From assembly GCA_016779165.1 (NCBI GenBank), contig JADHOE010000004.1:1-55045 (forward strand): a stretch of DNA of 55,045 bases. Direction: 5' to 3'. The translations under genes were made by a program, and so were the position numbers. Positions 15,998-24,863 of the stretch are shown one piece after another (within the stretch, counting starts at the first letter, position 1; each line of letters opens with the position of its first letter). The DNA is from Candidatus Margulisiibacteriota bacterium (GTDB taxonomy: Bacteria; Margulisbacteria; Marinamargulisbacteria; UBA817). The notes beneath the pieces were generated by a model. It was not told the DNA's origin. It saw only the letters and a program-made list of their open reading frames with translations, and did not search any database.

Positions 15998-16808
15998 TTG
16001 ATAACGCCTTTGCATACACCTTACTGTTGGGTGGCACTGAACCAGTTAGCCAAACATTGCCACCAATAATACTATGTGCACCTATAACAGTGTTCCCACC
16101 TAAAATTGTGGTTCTTGCATAAATTGTTACATGATCCTCTATAGTTGGGTGGCGTTTTGTATTTTTTTGCCGTTTTGAAACACTTAATGCGCCTATGGTT
16201 ACTCCTTGATATAGCTTAACATGATGCCCAATGATGGCCGTCTCTCCAATAACAATACCTGTGCCATGATCAATGCAAAAAGACTCGCCAATGGTTGCTT
16301 TTGGATGAATATCAATGCCCGTATTTCGGTGGGCAATGCTGGCACACATTCGGGCAAATAGTGGGTGCCCCTTGAGGTGCAAATTATGAGCAATTCGGTA
16401 AATCATTATGGCTTCAAAGCTGGGGTAAGCCAACACGACTTCTTCGTAACTTTCGGCGGCTGGATCGCCGTTGTAAATGGCATCAATGTCTTTCTTTAAT
16501 GTTTGTTTCAACGGAACAATGCCATTTAAAATGTCCGTGCTTTGTGTCTCAGCGGATGCCAATAAAATTGGGTTGATACCACAAATAATGGTTTCAACAC
16601 ATGCCTTTAAATCATGCAGTAAATTGGTTAATGAAACATGATTTTTGGATTCTGTTAACCTATAAAAAACGCCAGGAAACAAAATGGATTTATAAAGCAT
16701 TAAAAAACGGTGGATCTCGTCGAGCCCAATGGTTGGGCCTGATTTTCCATCAAATAAAATGGGATGTTCCTTATTTTCATCTTCCAATGCATTAATCAAG
16801 GTTTGCAT
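15984..16808 (-). CDS. cysE: Serine O-acetyltransferase
   Basis: Makes O-acetylserine for cysteine synthesis. The 274 residues comprise a helical N-terminal half (including LAYPSFEAIMIYRIAHNLHL) and a left-handed beta-helix of hexapeptide repeats. The latter has catalytic DIHPKATIGESFCIDHGTG, VIGETAIIGHHVKLYQGVTIG and ILGGNTVIGAHSIIGGNVWL. The His and Asp of IDHGTG are the known catalytic pair. The C-terminal tail is short, lacking the long Ile-ended tail that binds CysK. Length and N-terminal domain resemble the longer form found outside enterobacteria. It heads the Trp unit; a TATAAA lies only four bases before the ATG. Confidence 0.93.
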   Translation of the reverse strand: MQTLINALEDENKEHPILFDGKSGPTIGLDEIHRFLMLYKSILFPGVFYRLTESKNHVSLTNLLHDLKACVETIICGINPILLASAETQSTDILNGIVPLKQTLKKDIDAIYNGDPAAESYEEVVLAYPSFEAIMIYRIAHNLHLKGHPLFARMCASIAHRNTGIDIHPKATIGESFCIDHGTGIVIGETAIIGHHVKLYQGVTIGALSVSKRQKNTKRHPTIEDHVTIYARTTILGGNTVIGAHSIIGGNVWLTGSVPPNSKVYAKALSNEFS

Positions 16809-16884
16809 ATAGTTTATAGTCTAGTTTGTTGGTTTTTTTTTGTCTATTGCGTGTCGCCATTCCATTCTTGAACTTCATGATTCT

Positions 16885-16905
16885 GCATAATAAGATGAAT
16901 TATGC
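16885..16905 (+). promoter_or_regulatory. Inverted repeat and -10-like hexamer at the priA start
   Basis: GCATAAT (16885-16891) and ATTATGC (16899-16905) form a 7-bp inverted repeat whose right arm contains the ATG (16902). CATAAT (16886-16891) is also a possible -10 ten bases before the ATG. No Shine-Dalgarno sequence. Confidence 0.35.
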
Positions 16906-18839
16906 GCATTGCCCACTTGATTATTTTAACAAATGTATCAAAACGGTACTCGTACATTGTTCCCAGTAACTTGACCGTTGACGTTGGGGATTACGTAAAT
17001 GTTACATTTGCAAAACGCAAACAAGTGGGGTTGGTGGTTGAATTAAACCCAATGAATAACGAAGAACCGGTTCCGTATGCATTATCTGAAATTCATGATG
17101 TTGACACAAAGCGGCCACGAATTTCAGAAGAGCTCATACTACTTTCGAAATGGTTTTCAACACATTATTGCACCACTGAGTACCGAGCACTCCAGTGCAT
17201 AGTGGGCACAAAAAAAATAAGAGAAGCACCCTTTACAGCGCAAGTTTTCCCAGAACCACTTAATGAATTATCTCCTGTTCAACGAAATACATTTGATAAC
17301 ATATTAGGTTCCCCATATAAAACACATTTGATTCATGGGGTTACTGGTAGTGGAAAAACACAAGTTTACGCTCACCTGATTCACCATGCTATCGAACGCA
17401 AAGAAACCGCCATTTTGTTGATTCCAGAAATTTCGTTAACGCCTCAGTTCACATCTTTTTTTTCGACTTATTTTTCTGGTTTAGCGGTCGTGCATTCTGG
17501 GCTTACCCCAAAGCGAAAAGAAGAAATATGGAGCCAATGCAATAGGGGCGAAATATCGATTATTATTGGACCACGATCCGCCATATTTATGCCTTTAAAA
17601 TCGTTGGGTGTAATTATTGTTGATGAAGAACATGATGCCAGTTACAAACAAGAGAGTGCGCCACGCTACTTCACCCATGAAGTCGCAAAGCAGCGAGCGA
17701 AGATGAACAATGCGTTGTTGGTATTTGGCTCAGCAACCCCATCCCTTACCACCTATGCAGAGTTGAACGATTTAACTAAAAATTACCATCAAATGCTCAC
17801 TCGGTTTAATTCTGTGAGTATGCCAAAAGTTCATGTACTTGATATGAATACCAACCAAACCAGTACTCTTATTCATGACCAAATGGTGGCCGCTATTGAT
17901 CAGTGCTTAAAACAAAATAAAAAGGTGTTAATTATGGTTAATCGCAGGGGGTATTCATCATTTCTGAAATGCCGCCGATGCGGCACCATACAACAATGCA
18001 ATGCATGCAACACCAGCTATACGTACCACTCAGATGGTGTTTTTCGTTGTCATCGATGCCTTGAAACAAAACCCATGACACGTGAATGCACAAACTGCAA
18101 ATCATTCGATGTTGAATACTATGGCATTGCAATTCAAAAAGTACATTACGAGTTGATGCATTTATTTCCCGATATCACAATCACAAGAATTGACCGAGAT
18201 AACGTTAAAAATATTGATCAATTGCAATCTGCGCTTGAGGATGTCACAAGTTCAGATATTTTAATTGGGACCCAAATGATTGCCAAAGGCCATAATTTTC
18301 CAAATGTTGGAATGGTGGGGATTATTGGCATTGATGTTATGTTAAACTTTCCAGACTTTAGGGCCTCTGAACGCATGTTTCAACTCATCACCCAAATGGC
18401 TGGTCGCGCAGGGCGTGATCATTCAGGTAGTCATGTGTATATTCAATCTTTTCAGCCGAACCATTATGTGTTTTCTTTTGCAAAATCCCATGATTCATAT
18501 GGTTTTTTAAAGCAAGAAAATGAATTTCGATTGCCATTTGGCTACCCGCCGTTTAAGTGCATTGTTAATATTATTTTTAGTGCAAAAGAAAATGAACACG
18601 CGCTGAAGTTTTATCAATTAATCATACAGTTTAATGCAACGCTTTCAGATGAACTATCGGTTGATGTTATTGGCCCTAAGCCAGCCCCAATTGAAAAAGC
18701 CAGTCATTACTACCGTCATAATGTCTTTTATAAAATTAGCCAATATGATGTCACAAAATTCAAGCAAAAACTACAGGCTTTTCCAGTGAACAGAAACGTA
18801 CGGTGTGTGATTGATATTGATCCTCAATCGCTGTTGTAA
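16902..18839 (+). CDS. priA: Primosomal replication-restart helicase PriA
   Basis: 3'-5' DNA helicase that reloads the replisome at stalled forks. Of the 645 residues, the first 110 form the 3'-end-binding domain. Walker A is at 146-153 (GVTGSGKT) and DEEH at 241-244. Eight zinc-binding Cys are present (357, 360, 366, 369, 383, 386, 396, 399), followed by ILIGTQMIAKGHNFPNV and QMAGRAGRDH. It is about 90 residues shorter than E. coli PriA, mostly in the N-terminal half, but within the family's range. It is divergent from cysE with a 93-base gap. The cation exchanger gene follows after 33 bases with its own TATAAT. Confidence 0.95.
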   Translation: MRIAHLIILTNVSKRYSYIVPSNLTVDVGDYVNVTFAKRKQVGLVVELNPMNNEEPVPYALSEIHDVDTKRPRISEELILLSKWFSTHYCTTEYRALQCIVGTKKIREAPFTAQVFPEPLNELSPVQRNTFDNILGSPYKTHLIHGVTGSGKTQVYAHLIHHAIERKETAILLIPEISLTPQFTSFFSTYFSGLAVVHSGLTPKRKEEIWSQCNRGEISIIIGPRSAIFMPLKSLGVIIVDEEHDASYKQESAPRYFTHEVAKQRAKMNNALLVFGSATPSLTTYAELNDLTKNYHQMLTRFNSVSMPKVHVLDMNTNQTSTLIHDQMVAAIDQCLKQNKKVLIMVNRRGYSSFLKCRRCGTIQQCNACNTSYTYHSDGVFRCHRCLETKPMTRECTNCKSFDVEYYGIAIQKVHYELMHLFPDITITRIDRDNVKNIDQLQSALEDVTSSDILIGTQMIAKGHNFPNVGMVGIIGIDVMLNFPDFRASERMFQLITQMAGRAGRDHSGSHVYIQSFQPNHYVFSFAKSHDSYGFLKQENEFRLPFGYPPFKCIVNIIFSAKENEHALKFYQLIIQFNATLSDELSVDVIGPKPAPIEKASHYYRHNVFYKISQYDVTKFKQKLQAFPVNRNVRCVIDIDPQSLL

Positions 18840-18872
18840 TTTTTGTTATTATAATGAATCATTACCTTTAGC

Positions 18873-19817
18873 ATGGTGTTTTGGTTTTTGTTTGTTGCAT
18901 CGCTTTTAATCTTATGGAAATCTGCAGATGGATTTGTTGATGCATCTGAATCACTTGCCATTCATTTAAAACTCCCTTCCGTTATTATTGGGGCCACCGT
19001 TGTTGCGTTTGGAACATCAGCACCGGAGCTATTTGTTACCATGTTCGCTGCTGCTGATAACCAAGCAGATGTGGTTTACGGTAGTATTTTTGGAAGTAAT
19101 ATGGCGAACATCTTTTTTATATTTGGATTGGCACTATTAATTATTGGCCTTCAAAACATGGAAGAATTAAAGAAACAATTGGTGAACCATGCAATCAGCT
19201 TAAGCATTATTCTTGGAATTGTGGTTTTTTTGCAACCAAGTTTATTTACCTCAACGCTAGCGCTCCTGTTATTTTTGGGTATCAATTGGGGGATGTTTAA
19301 ACAAGGCAACCGTTTGAATGACACAACACCCCCAACTGAAAAAGGCACACTATTAAAATTAATAACACTTTTTTTTATTTGTTTATTACTATTGATTGCC
19401 AGCTCAAAATGCCTGCTTTACGCACTAACCAATATTGCAACTTTATTTGGTTTTTCAACCGCATTTTTATCCTTATTTGCGGTGGCTTTTGGTACATCTC
19501 TTCCAGAACTAATGGCCACTATTGCATTTGCCAAAAAGGGGCATGCATCAATTATTGTTGGGAATGTTTTTGGTTCCAATTTATTTAATTTACTTTTGGT
19601 ATTGCCCATGGCTTGGTTGGTTGCGCCCCTCCCCTTTTTAAGTCGTTACTTCTTTGAAATCCTTTGTTTATTTGTTATTACAATAGTTATTGCGATGTTT
19701 TCTAAAGCGTTTCATAAATACCATCGAGCGATTGGTGTGGCTTTATTGGTTACCTATGCCACTTACATAGGTGTTACGTACACAAACGTTATGTCCAAAT
19801 TTTCTTTATTTAGTTAG
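18873..19817 (+). CDS. Ca2+/cation antiporter, CaCA (YrbG) family
   Basis: Inner-membrane sodium/calcium-exchanger-type protein, 314 residues, with the two inverted repeats of the superfamily. The first alpha repeat reads VIIGATVVAFGTSAPELFVTM and YGSIFGSNMANIFFIFG. The second reads FAVAFGTSLPELMATI and VGNVFGSNLFNLLLVL. The acidic residues of both PEL motifs, which bind the cation, are present. About ten hydrophobic helices. Ion specificity is not deducible. TATAAT at 18850-18855 would give a leader of roughly ten bases. Confidence 0.88.
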   Translation: MVFWFLFVASLLILWKSADGFVDASESLAIHLKLPSVIIGATVVAFGTSAPELFVTMFAAADNQADVVYGSIFGSNMANIFFIFGLALLIIGLQNMEELKKQLVNHAISLSIILGIVVFLQPSLFTSTLALLLFLGINWGMFKQGNRLNDTTPPTEKGTLLKLITLFFICLLLLIASSKCLLYALTNIATLFGFSTAFLSLFAVAFGTSLPELMATIAFAKKGHASIIVGNVFGSNLFNLLLVLPMAWLVAPLPFLSRYFFEILCLFVITIVIAMFSKAFHKYHRAIGVALLVTYATYIGVTYTNVMSKFSLFS

Positions 19818-19903
19818 TGTTGCAATTTGCTTTGAAAAAAAAATAAAATCTTTTACACTTGTATTGATCACACTTTTGGTTTTAGGTTGACGTTTAAAGC
19901 CCA

Positions 19904-19925
19904 ATGCATTATTTAATAAATGCAT
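19904..19925 (+). promoter_or_regulatory. Inverted repeat in the fabI upstream region
   Basis: ATGCATT (19904-19910), eight-base loop, AATGCAT (19919-19925). TTGACG (19887-19892) lies upstream as a possible -35, with the AT-rich loop providing weak -10 candidates. It could be an operator overlapping the promoter; the regulator is unknown. Confidence 0.3.
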
Positions 19926-19953
19926 CAAACAACACTAATTATGGAGGCCTTGT

Positions 19954-20757
19954 ATGGGGTTAATGTCAAATAAAAAAGGAATAATTTTCGGAGTTAGCAA
20001 TAAGCGAGGCATTGGTTATGCAATTGCAAAGCAATTGTTTAATGAAGGGGCAGATATTGCTTTTACATATGCTGGTGAAACAATGAAAAGCCGGGTGTTG
20101 CCATGTGCAGAAGAAATGAATTCAAAACTAATAATGAATTGTGATGTAACAAATGATGACGATATTGCATCGGTTGTTCATGAATTCAAACGGGTATATG
20201 GAACCTGTGATTTTATTATCCACGCAGTGGCATTTGCAAATCGTGAAGATTTGGAAGGTGACTTCTCAAATGTCTCTCGTGAAGGTTGGCAGACGGCCAT
20301 GGATGTCAGCGCTTATTCATTTGTTGCTATTGCCAATAAATTTAAGCCACTTCTTAACCCGAAAGCGTCCCTTATTGCATTGACATACCTGGGTGGTGAG
20401 CGGTCCGTGCCAAATTATAACGTCATGGGTGTTGCCAAAGCGGCATTGGAAGCCAGTGTTAGGTATTTGGCCTTGGAGTTTGGTCATTCAGAAGTTAGGG
20501 TGAATGCCATTTCAGCTGGCCCAGTTAAAACCCTAGCGGCCAAGGGTATTTCTGGGTTTGATATTTTGCTAAAGGTAAATGCTGCACGATCCCCTATGAA
20601 GCGTAATGTAACCCTTGATGAGGTTGGCAAGGCAGGGCTTTACTTATGCAGTGATTTATCGTCTGGCGTTACTGGTGAAGTGCATCATGTTGATTGCGGG
20701 TATCATTCAATTGCAACCAGCAAAGAAGATGCAAAAATTATTGGTATATCAGCCTAA
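19954..20757 (+). CDS. fabI: Enoyl-[acyl-carrier-protein] reductase FabI
   Basis: NAD(P)H-dependent last reduction of the fatty-acid elongation cycle. The 267 residues have the FabI-specific short-chain-dehydrogenase pattern: IIFGVSNKRGIGYAIAKQL, HAVAFANREDLEGDF, LTYLGGERSVPNYNVMGVAK with Tyr145, Tyr155 and Lys162 (Y-x6-K), and NAISAGPVKTLAAKGISGF. This is the triclosan target class. A strong GGAGG (19943-19947) sits six bases before the ATG; a second ATG three codons later is less favoured. It stands alone, preceded by 136 non-coding bases. Confidence 0.95.
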   Translation: MGLMSNKKGIIFGVSNKRGIGYAIAKQLFNEGADIAFTYAGETMKSRVLPCAEEMNSKLIMNCDVTNDDDIASVVHEFKRVYGTCDFIIHAVAFANREDLEGDFSNVSREGWQTAMDVSAYSFVAIANKFKPLLNPKASLIALTYLGGERSVPNYNVMGVAKAALEASVRYLALEFGHSEVRVNAISAGPVKTLAAKGISGFDILLKVNAARSPMKRNVTLDEVGKAGLYLCSDLSSGVTGEVHHVDCGYHSIATSKEDAKIIGISA

Positions 20758-20908
20758 ATTTTAAATACTCTTTTTAGAGATTTTTTTTTAACTAAGGTCT
20801 ATCAAGTTGATCTTTTTTATAAAAATAATCGACTTTACATGAATTTGGTATTTACTTAACGACAGATTCAAACTAAAGTATATTTATTACACAAAAAAGG
20901 ACAAAAAA

Positions 20909-21142
20909 ATGAATTTATATATTGGAAATTTATCATATGAAGTTGAAGAAGATGATTTGCGTGAAGCATTTCAACCTTTCGGTGAAATTAAAAGCGTAAA
21001 AGTAATTAAAGATCGTGAAACAGGTCGCTCTAAAGGCTTTGGTTTTGTTGAGGTTGAGCGTGGAGAAGATGCAATACAAGCATTGAATGGCCAATCAATC
21101 AAAGGGCGCGAAGTACGAATTAACGAAGCTCGCCCTAAATAG
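20909..21142 (+). CDS. RNA-recognition-motif (RRM) protein
   Basis: Single RRM of 77 residues, like the small RNA-binding proteins of cyanobacteria and many aquatic bacteria. RNP2 is NLYIGNLSYEV at 2-12 and RNP1 is KGFGFVEV in the second half. It ends REVRINEARPK, without the Gly-rich tail some members have. AAAGGA lies seven bases before the ATG. The 150-base upstream region is AT-rich and may hold a long leader, as for cold-induced RRM genes, but no clear element is visible. The AI-2E-family permease gene starts only three bases after its stop. Confidence 0.92.
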   Translation: MNLYIGNLSYEVEEDDLREAFQPFGEIKSVKVIKDRETGRSKGFGFVEVERGEDAIQALNGQSIKGREVRINEARPK

Positions 21143-21145
21143 TTA

Positions 21146-22147
21146 ATGACCCCAATTAGAGAAAACATTATTCCTGCGAGCCTAATCACACTTAGCGCTA
21201 TAGGAATAACGTTTGCGTTGTACGAAATGAAAACCATTTTGGTGCCGTTCGTATTCTCTATTTTTTTATATTTTATTATTGCACCACTCATTCGGTGGCT
21301 TCGACAAAAATGCAAGCTTCCGAGATTGTTGGCATTAATGGTTACATTTTCTCTGCTATCTACCATTTTTATGGGATTTACATTGCTATTAGGGATTTCC
21401 ATAAAGAGTATTATTTACAGTGGCCGTTTGTATCATAAAAAACTATTATTGCTTGTCGATTATATCTCAAACCTTCCGATATTAGATCGTCTAAACATCC
21501 AATTGGACTTTACAATAATCGAACAATTTCTAAGGTCTGTCCCCATTCTTGACTGGCTAAGTAACCTTACAGGCAGTGTGGTTGGGATCATTAGTAATTT
21601 TGTGTTGGTTCTTGTTTTTCTACTGTTTATTGCGATTGGCGAAAAATCAGATACTGCAAGAAAAATTATTGATGATGAAGTTGAATCAAAAATCACTCGA
21701 TACATTTCGACAAAGTTTTTTACATCGTTGCTAACTGGTGTAATAACATTTGTTGTATTGTTTGTGTTTAAAGTTGAAGTGGCGATTTTACTTGCTACCC
21801 TAACTTTTTTCCTTAATTTTATCCCAAATATTGGTTCTATCATTGCCATAGTAGCTACAGTCCCTATTTTATTTTTACAATTTAACGTTAGTTTTTCCTT
21901 CATTTTTATTTTGATTGTATTATCTGCCACTCAATTTATAATTGGAAATATATTAGATCCAAAGTTGCTTGGTGAGAATTTAGGATTACACCCGGTTGTG
22001 ATTTTGCTTTCATTGCTTTTTTGGGGATACATTTGGGGCATAGCGGGCATGTTCATTGCTGTTCCAATGTCAGCAATTATAAAAATATTAATCAATCGAT
22101 CTCAAATTACTCAAATATTTTTGAAAACCTTTGAAAAAGATATTTAA
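21146..22147 (+). CDS. AI-2E/PerM-family membrane permease
   Basis: Inner-membrane protein of 333 residues of the AI-2E transporter family, which includes exporters and Na+/H+ antiporters, so the substrate is unknown. Typical features are a hydrophobic N-terminal pair (ILVPFVFSIFLYFIIAPL), a long mid-loop, then FKVEVAILLATLTFFLNFIPNIGSI. The diagnostic NILDPKLLGENLGLHPVVIL and GIAGMFIAVPMSAIIKI follow. It is almost fused to the RRM gene and probably translated with it. It converges with the glycosyltransferase gene with two bases between stops. Confidence 0.88.
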   Translation: MTPIRENIIPASLITLSAIGITFALYEMKTILVPFVFSIFLYFIIAPLIRWLRQKCKLPRLLALMVTFSLLSTIFMGFTLLLGISIKSIIYSGRLYHKKLLLLVDYISNLPILDRLNIQLDFTIIEQFLRSVPILDWLSNLTGSVVGIISNFVLVLVFLLFIAIGEKSDTARKIIDDEVESKITRYISTKFFTSLLTGVITFVVLFVFKVEVAILLATLTFFLNFIPNIGSIIAIVATVPILFLQFNVSFSFIFILIVLSATQFIIGNILDPKLLGENLGLHPVVILLSLLFWGYIWGIAGMFIAVPMSAIIKILINRSQITQIFLKTFEKDI

Positions 22148-22149
22148 TA

Positions 22150-23397
22150 TTAGTTTTTAACCAGGAGCTTATTGATTTTGTATTGCAAAAAGCTCAATGA
22201 GTAATATTGCCTCATTTGATCGTGATTCAGGTCCCCCCAATCCAAGTTTAAGTGAATGAAGCGATTAATGGTTTTTATGTCTTGAGAGCTCAGATGTTCA
22301 GAAATTGGTATAATATGGCACCCAAGATCTGACAATTCAAGCCAATCAGAATGTTTTTTTGTGCAAAATAACAACGGGCATTTATGTTGAATCGCTTTAT
22401 GCAACGGTTGGCCGAAACCAACGCCAGAATCAAAGGTAATAACGCCTTTTGAAAAAGCAAATAAGTAATCGATATTGACATAATCAGACGAATAAAAATC
22501 ACTTTCTTGCAAAATAATAAATCGGTGGTTAAGGTTAAGCCCATCAATTTTTTGTTTCAGGTAGATTAAATAATCAGCATAGTCAGCATGTGGTTTAACG
22601 ACGGATATAATTTTGAATGCATCGTCTTGAATATTGTCCAAAAGCTTAAATAAATTTTCAAAGTTGACATTTGGTATGAGTGATGAAAAATTAAGCAGGC
22701 ATTTATCATTCAGGGTTAACTCAAACGATTCTGATAGCATTGAACTATATCCCTCACTAAAACATGATATATTTTCCTTATCTTTAAACTGATTAAAATC
22801 AATGACATATGGAATAATCATTGATTCGATATTGCAGTTATCTTTTAAGTATGTCTTTATGATTCGGTTGCTTGAAATATGTGTTGTATGGCGATTATGG
22901 TATGGAAAACAAGACGATAATATGGTTTTTATAAAGGTATTATTTGAAAGTTTTTCTATATTTTTTCTATAGAAAGCATCGTGGTGCTTTACCATAAGAC
23001 GACAATTACTTTTTTTGAGTTGCTGATGCAATGCGTATGATATTTGTATATTAAACGGAATTGAAAAATAATTTTCCACAAAAATCATGTCAATCTGGTT
23101 TGTTTCCATCCAGGTATCAATAATGTTTTCAATGCGATGCGTGTGCTCTTCAAATGTTTTGATTAACGGATGATTACTATCCGATAAATCAAATAATTTT
23201 GATGTCAGATTGATATTGGATTCACTTTCAGAAATAAATTCATTCATTACAGTGGTATTGTTTAGAAAATGCCTGGATTTTCCGGTTAAAATATACACCT
23301 CGTGCCCCAAATCCTTTATGACTTTATTCCACTTTAAAAATTCCAACGATAGCGAATTAAATCCCCCGACCTCAGGGATGATAAAGCCAATATTCAT
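22150..23397 (-). CDS. GT-B-type glycosyltransferase, divergent
   Basis: Protein of 415 residues starting NIGFIIPEVGGFNSLSLEFL, like the first strand and loop of GT4 enzymes. Other markers: DMIFVENYFSIPFNIQ, MVKHHDAFYRKN, SNRIIKTYLKDN, IPYVIDFNQF and LLNFSSLIPNVNFENLF. The C-terminal half has a donor-site-like GVITFDSGVGFGQPLHKAIQHKCPLL. The family's E-x7-E pair is not clear, so activity and donor are uncertain. A frame from 23424 adds nine residues but runs through a 9-bp inverted repeat; 23397 gives the natural N-terminus. It lies 52 bases after lpdA and converges with the permease gene. Confidence 0.6.
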   Translation of the reverse strand: MNIGFIIPEVGGFNSLSLEFLKWNKVIKDLGHEVYILTGKSRHFLNNTTVMNEFISESESNINLTSKLFDLSDSNHPLIKTFEEHTHRIENIIDTWMETNQIDMIFVENYFSIPFNIQISYALHQQLKKSNCRLMVKHHDAFYRKNIEKLSNNTFIKTILSSCFPYHNRHTTHISSNRIIKTYLKDNCNIESMIIPYVIDFNQFKDKENISCFSEGYSSMLSESFELTLNDKCLLNFSSLIPNVNFENLFKLLDNIQDDAFKIISVVKPHADYADYLIYLKQKIDGLNLNHRFIILQESDFYSSDYVNIDYLFAFSKGVITFDSGVGFGQPLHKAIQHKCPLLFCTKKHSDWLELSDLGCHIIPISEHLSSQDIKTINRFIHLNLDWGDLNHDQMRQYYSLSFLQYKINKLLVKN

Positions 23398-23424
23398 GTG
23401 TTCATTTATCGATATAATGAACAC
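23398..23424. promoter_or_regulatory. 9-bp inverted repeat touching a glycosyltransferase start
   Basis: GTGTTCATT (23398-23406) and AATGAACAC (23416-23424) with a nine-base TATCGATAT spacer, directly before the ATG (23395-23397, minus strand). Possible operator or hairpin controlling initiation. Confidence 0.4.
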
Positions 23425-23449
23425 ACAAATAAATTTAAAATTGATGATG

Positions 23450-24862
23450 TTATTTTTTTGCTGGCATTAGATGCGTGCACAAACCAAGGGCATGTTCGGC
23501 TGATTCCATCAGTGTTTCAGATAATGTTGGGTGTGGGTGTATGGTTTCTGCTAAATCAATGACATTTAGCCCACTTTGTATTGCCAAAGCGGCTTCAGAT
23601 ATTAAGTCACCAGCATGTTCACCAACGATACCTACACCAATGATAGTTCCTGTATTCGGTTCAGAAATCACTTTAGTTAATCCTTCGGTTCTATTTAGTG
23701 TTAATGCCCGTCCACTTGCACTCCATGGAAACTTGTGAACATTTACCTTCTGTTTGGCCTCGCGAGCTTCATTTTCAGTTATACCAACCCATGCAATTTC
23801 TGGGTCTGTAAATACAACAGCTGGAATGCATAGGTGTGACAGTTCTAAACTTGTTTCATTTAATATTTTAGCAGCTGCTATCTTTGCCTCTTTGGTTGCC
23901 TTATGGGCCAACTGAATACCGCCAGCAACATCACCAATGGCAAAGATATTCGCATTTGTTGTTTCGCAGCATGCGTCAGTAATGATGAATCCTTTATCAT
24001 CAACTTTTACGTTTGTATTTTCCAAACCTAAATCATTGGCATTGGGTTTACGACCCACACTAATAAGCACCTTATCAAATTCCATATTTTTTTTGGTCTC
24101 TGTCGCAACCATATCGACGGCAATTTTTTTCCCTTTTGTTTTCATTTGTTTGACTTGGTGATCAGTAAAGATATTCGGTATTTTTTTAGATACATATTTT
24201 TTTAGAACGTTAACTAAATCTTTATCTGCACCGGGTAATATGCTCGGCATTGCCTCTACCACGGATACCGTTGAACCTAGGCTGGCATAAACACTTCCAA
24301 GTTCCATCCCGATGTAGCCGCCACCAACAACCAATAATTCCTTTGGAATTTCGTCAATGGTTAGCGCTTCATTAGATGTCATGATTCTTGGGTTTCCCAA
24401 GTCCATGGCTGGGGGGATAAATGGTCGTGAACCTGTGGCAATGATGGCGTGGTTAAAGCTATGAAACTCTTGGCCATTCTCAGTTTCAACACGTAAGGTT
24501 GTTTCATTCTCAAAAATTGCTCTACCCTTAAGTACAGATACATTTCGAGCCTTTGCGAGTGTCTCTATTCCGCCTCGAAGTTGAGCTACGACAGAATTTT
24601 TCCAATGTCTCATTTCATTTAAATCAATAACAGGATCTTTAAATGTAAGGCCTTGGGCACTGCTTTTTTTTGTTTTATCAATTAACCCTGCAACATTTAA
24701 TAATGCCTTTGATGGAATGCAGCCGCGGTTTAGGCAAACGCCACCGATATCGTCCTTTTCTATAAGCAAGACAGATTTTCCATGGTCCGCTAAGTGAAAT
24801 GCTGCAGCATATCCCCCAGGCCCTGATCCAATAATAATGACGTCCTGATGTTTTGTTTTCAT
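23450..24862 (-). CDS. lpdA: Dihydrolipoyl dehydrogenase (E3)
   Basis: FAD enzyme that reoxidises dihydrolipoamide of pyruvate dehydrogenase and, probably, of the glycine cleavage H protein. Of 470 residues: FAD motif IIGSGPGGYAAAFHLA, redox GGVCLNRGCIPSKALL (CxxxxC), NAD motif LVVGGGYIGMELGSVY, IFAIGDVAGGIQLAHKA and C-terminal HPHPTLSETLMES (catalytic His-Glu). No lipoyl domain is fused at the N-terminus. It starts one base after the aceF stop, so the three genes form one operon. Confidence 0.96.
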   Translation of the reverse strand: MKTKHQDVIIIGSGPGGYAAAFHLADHGKSVLLIEKDDIGGVCLNRGCIPSKALLNVAGLIDKTKKSSAQGLTFKDPVIDLNEMRHWKNSVVAQLRGGIETLAKARNVSVLKGRAIFENETTLRVETENGQEFHSFNHAIIATGSRPFIPPAMDLGNPRIMTSNEALTIDEIPKELLVVGGGYIGMELGSVYASLGSTVSVVEAMPSILPGADKDLVNVLKKYVSKKIPNIFTDHQVKQMKTKGKKIAVDMVATETKKNMEFDKVLISVGRKPNANDLGLENTNVKVDDKGFIITDACCETTNANIFAIGDVAGGIQLAHKATKEAKIAAAKILNETSLELSHLCIPAVVFTDPEIAWVGITENEAREAKQKVNVHKFPWSASGRALTLNRTEGLTKVISEPNTGTIIGVGIVGEHAGDLISEAALAIQSGLNVIDLAETIHPHPTLSETLMESAEHALGLCTHLMPAKK

Positions 24863-24863
24863 A

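Noticed and set aside
20761-20789. Possible terminator after fabI (CTCT-TTTT-AGAG followed by T9)
   Set aside because: The stem has only four base pairs, so the T-run in an AT-rich region is the only support.
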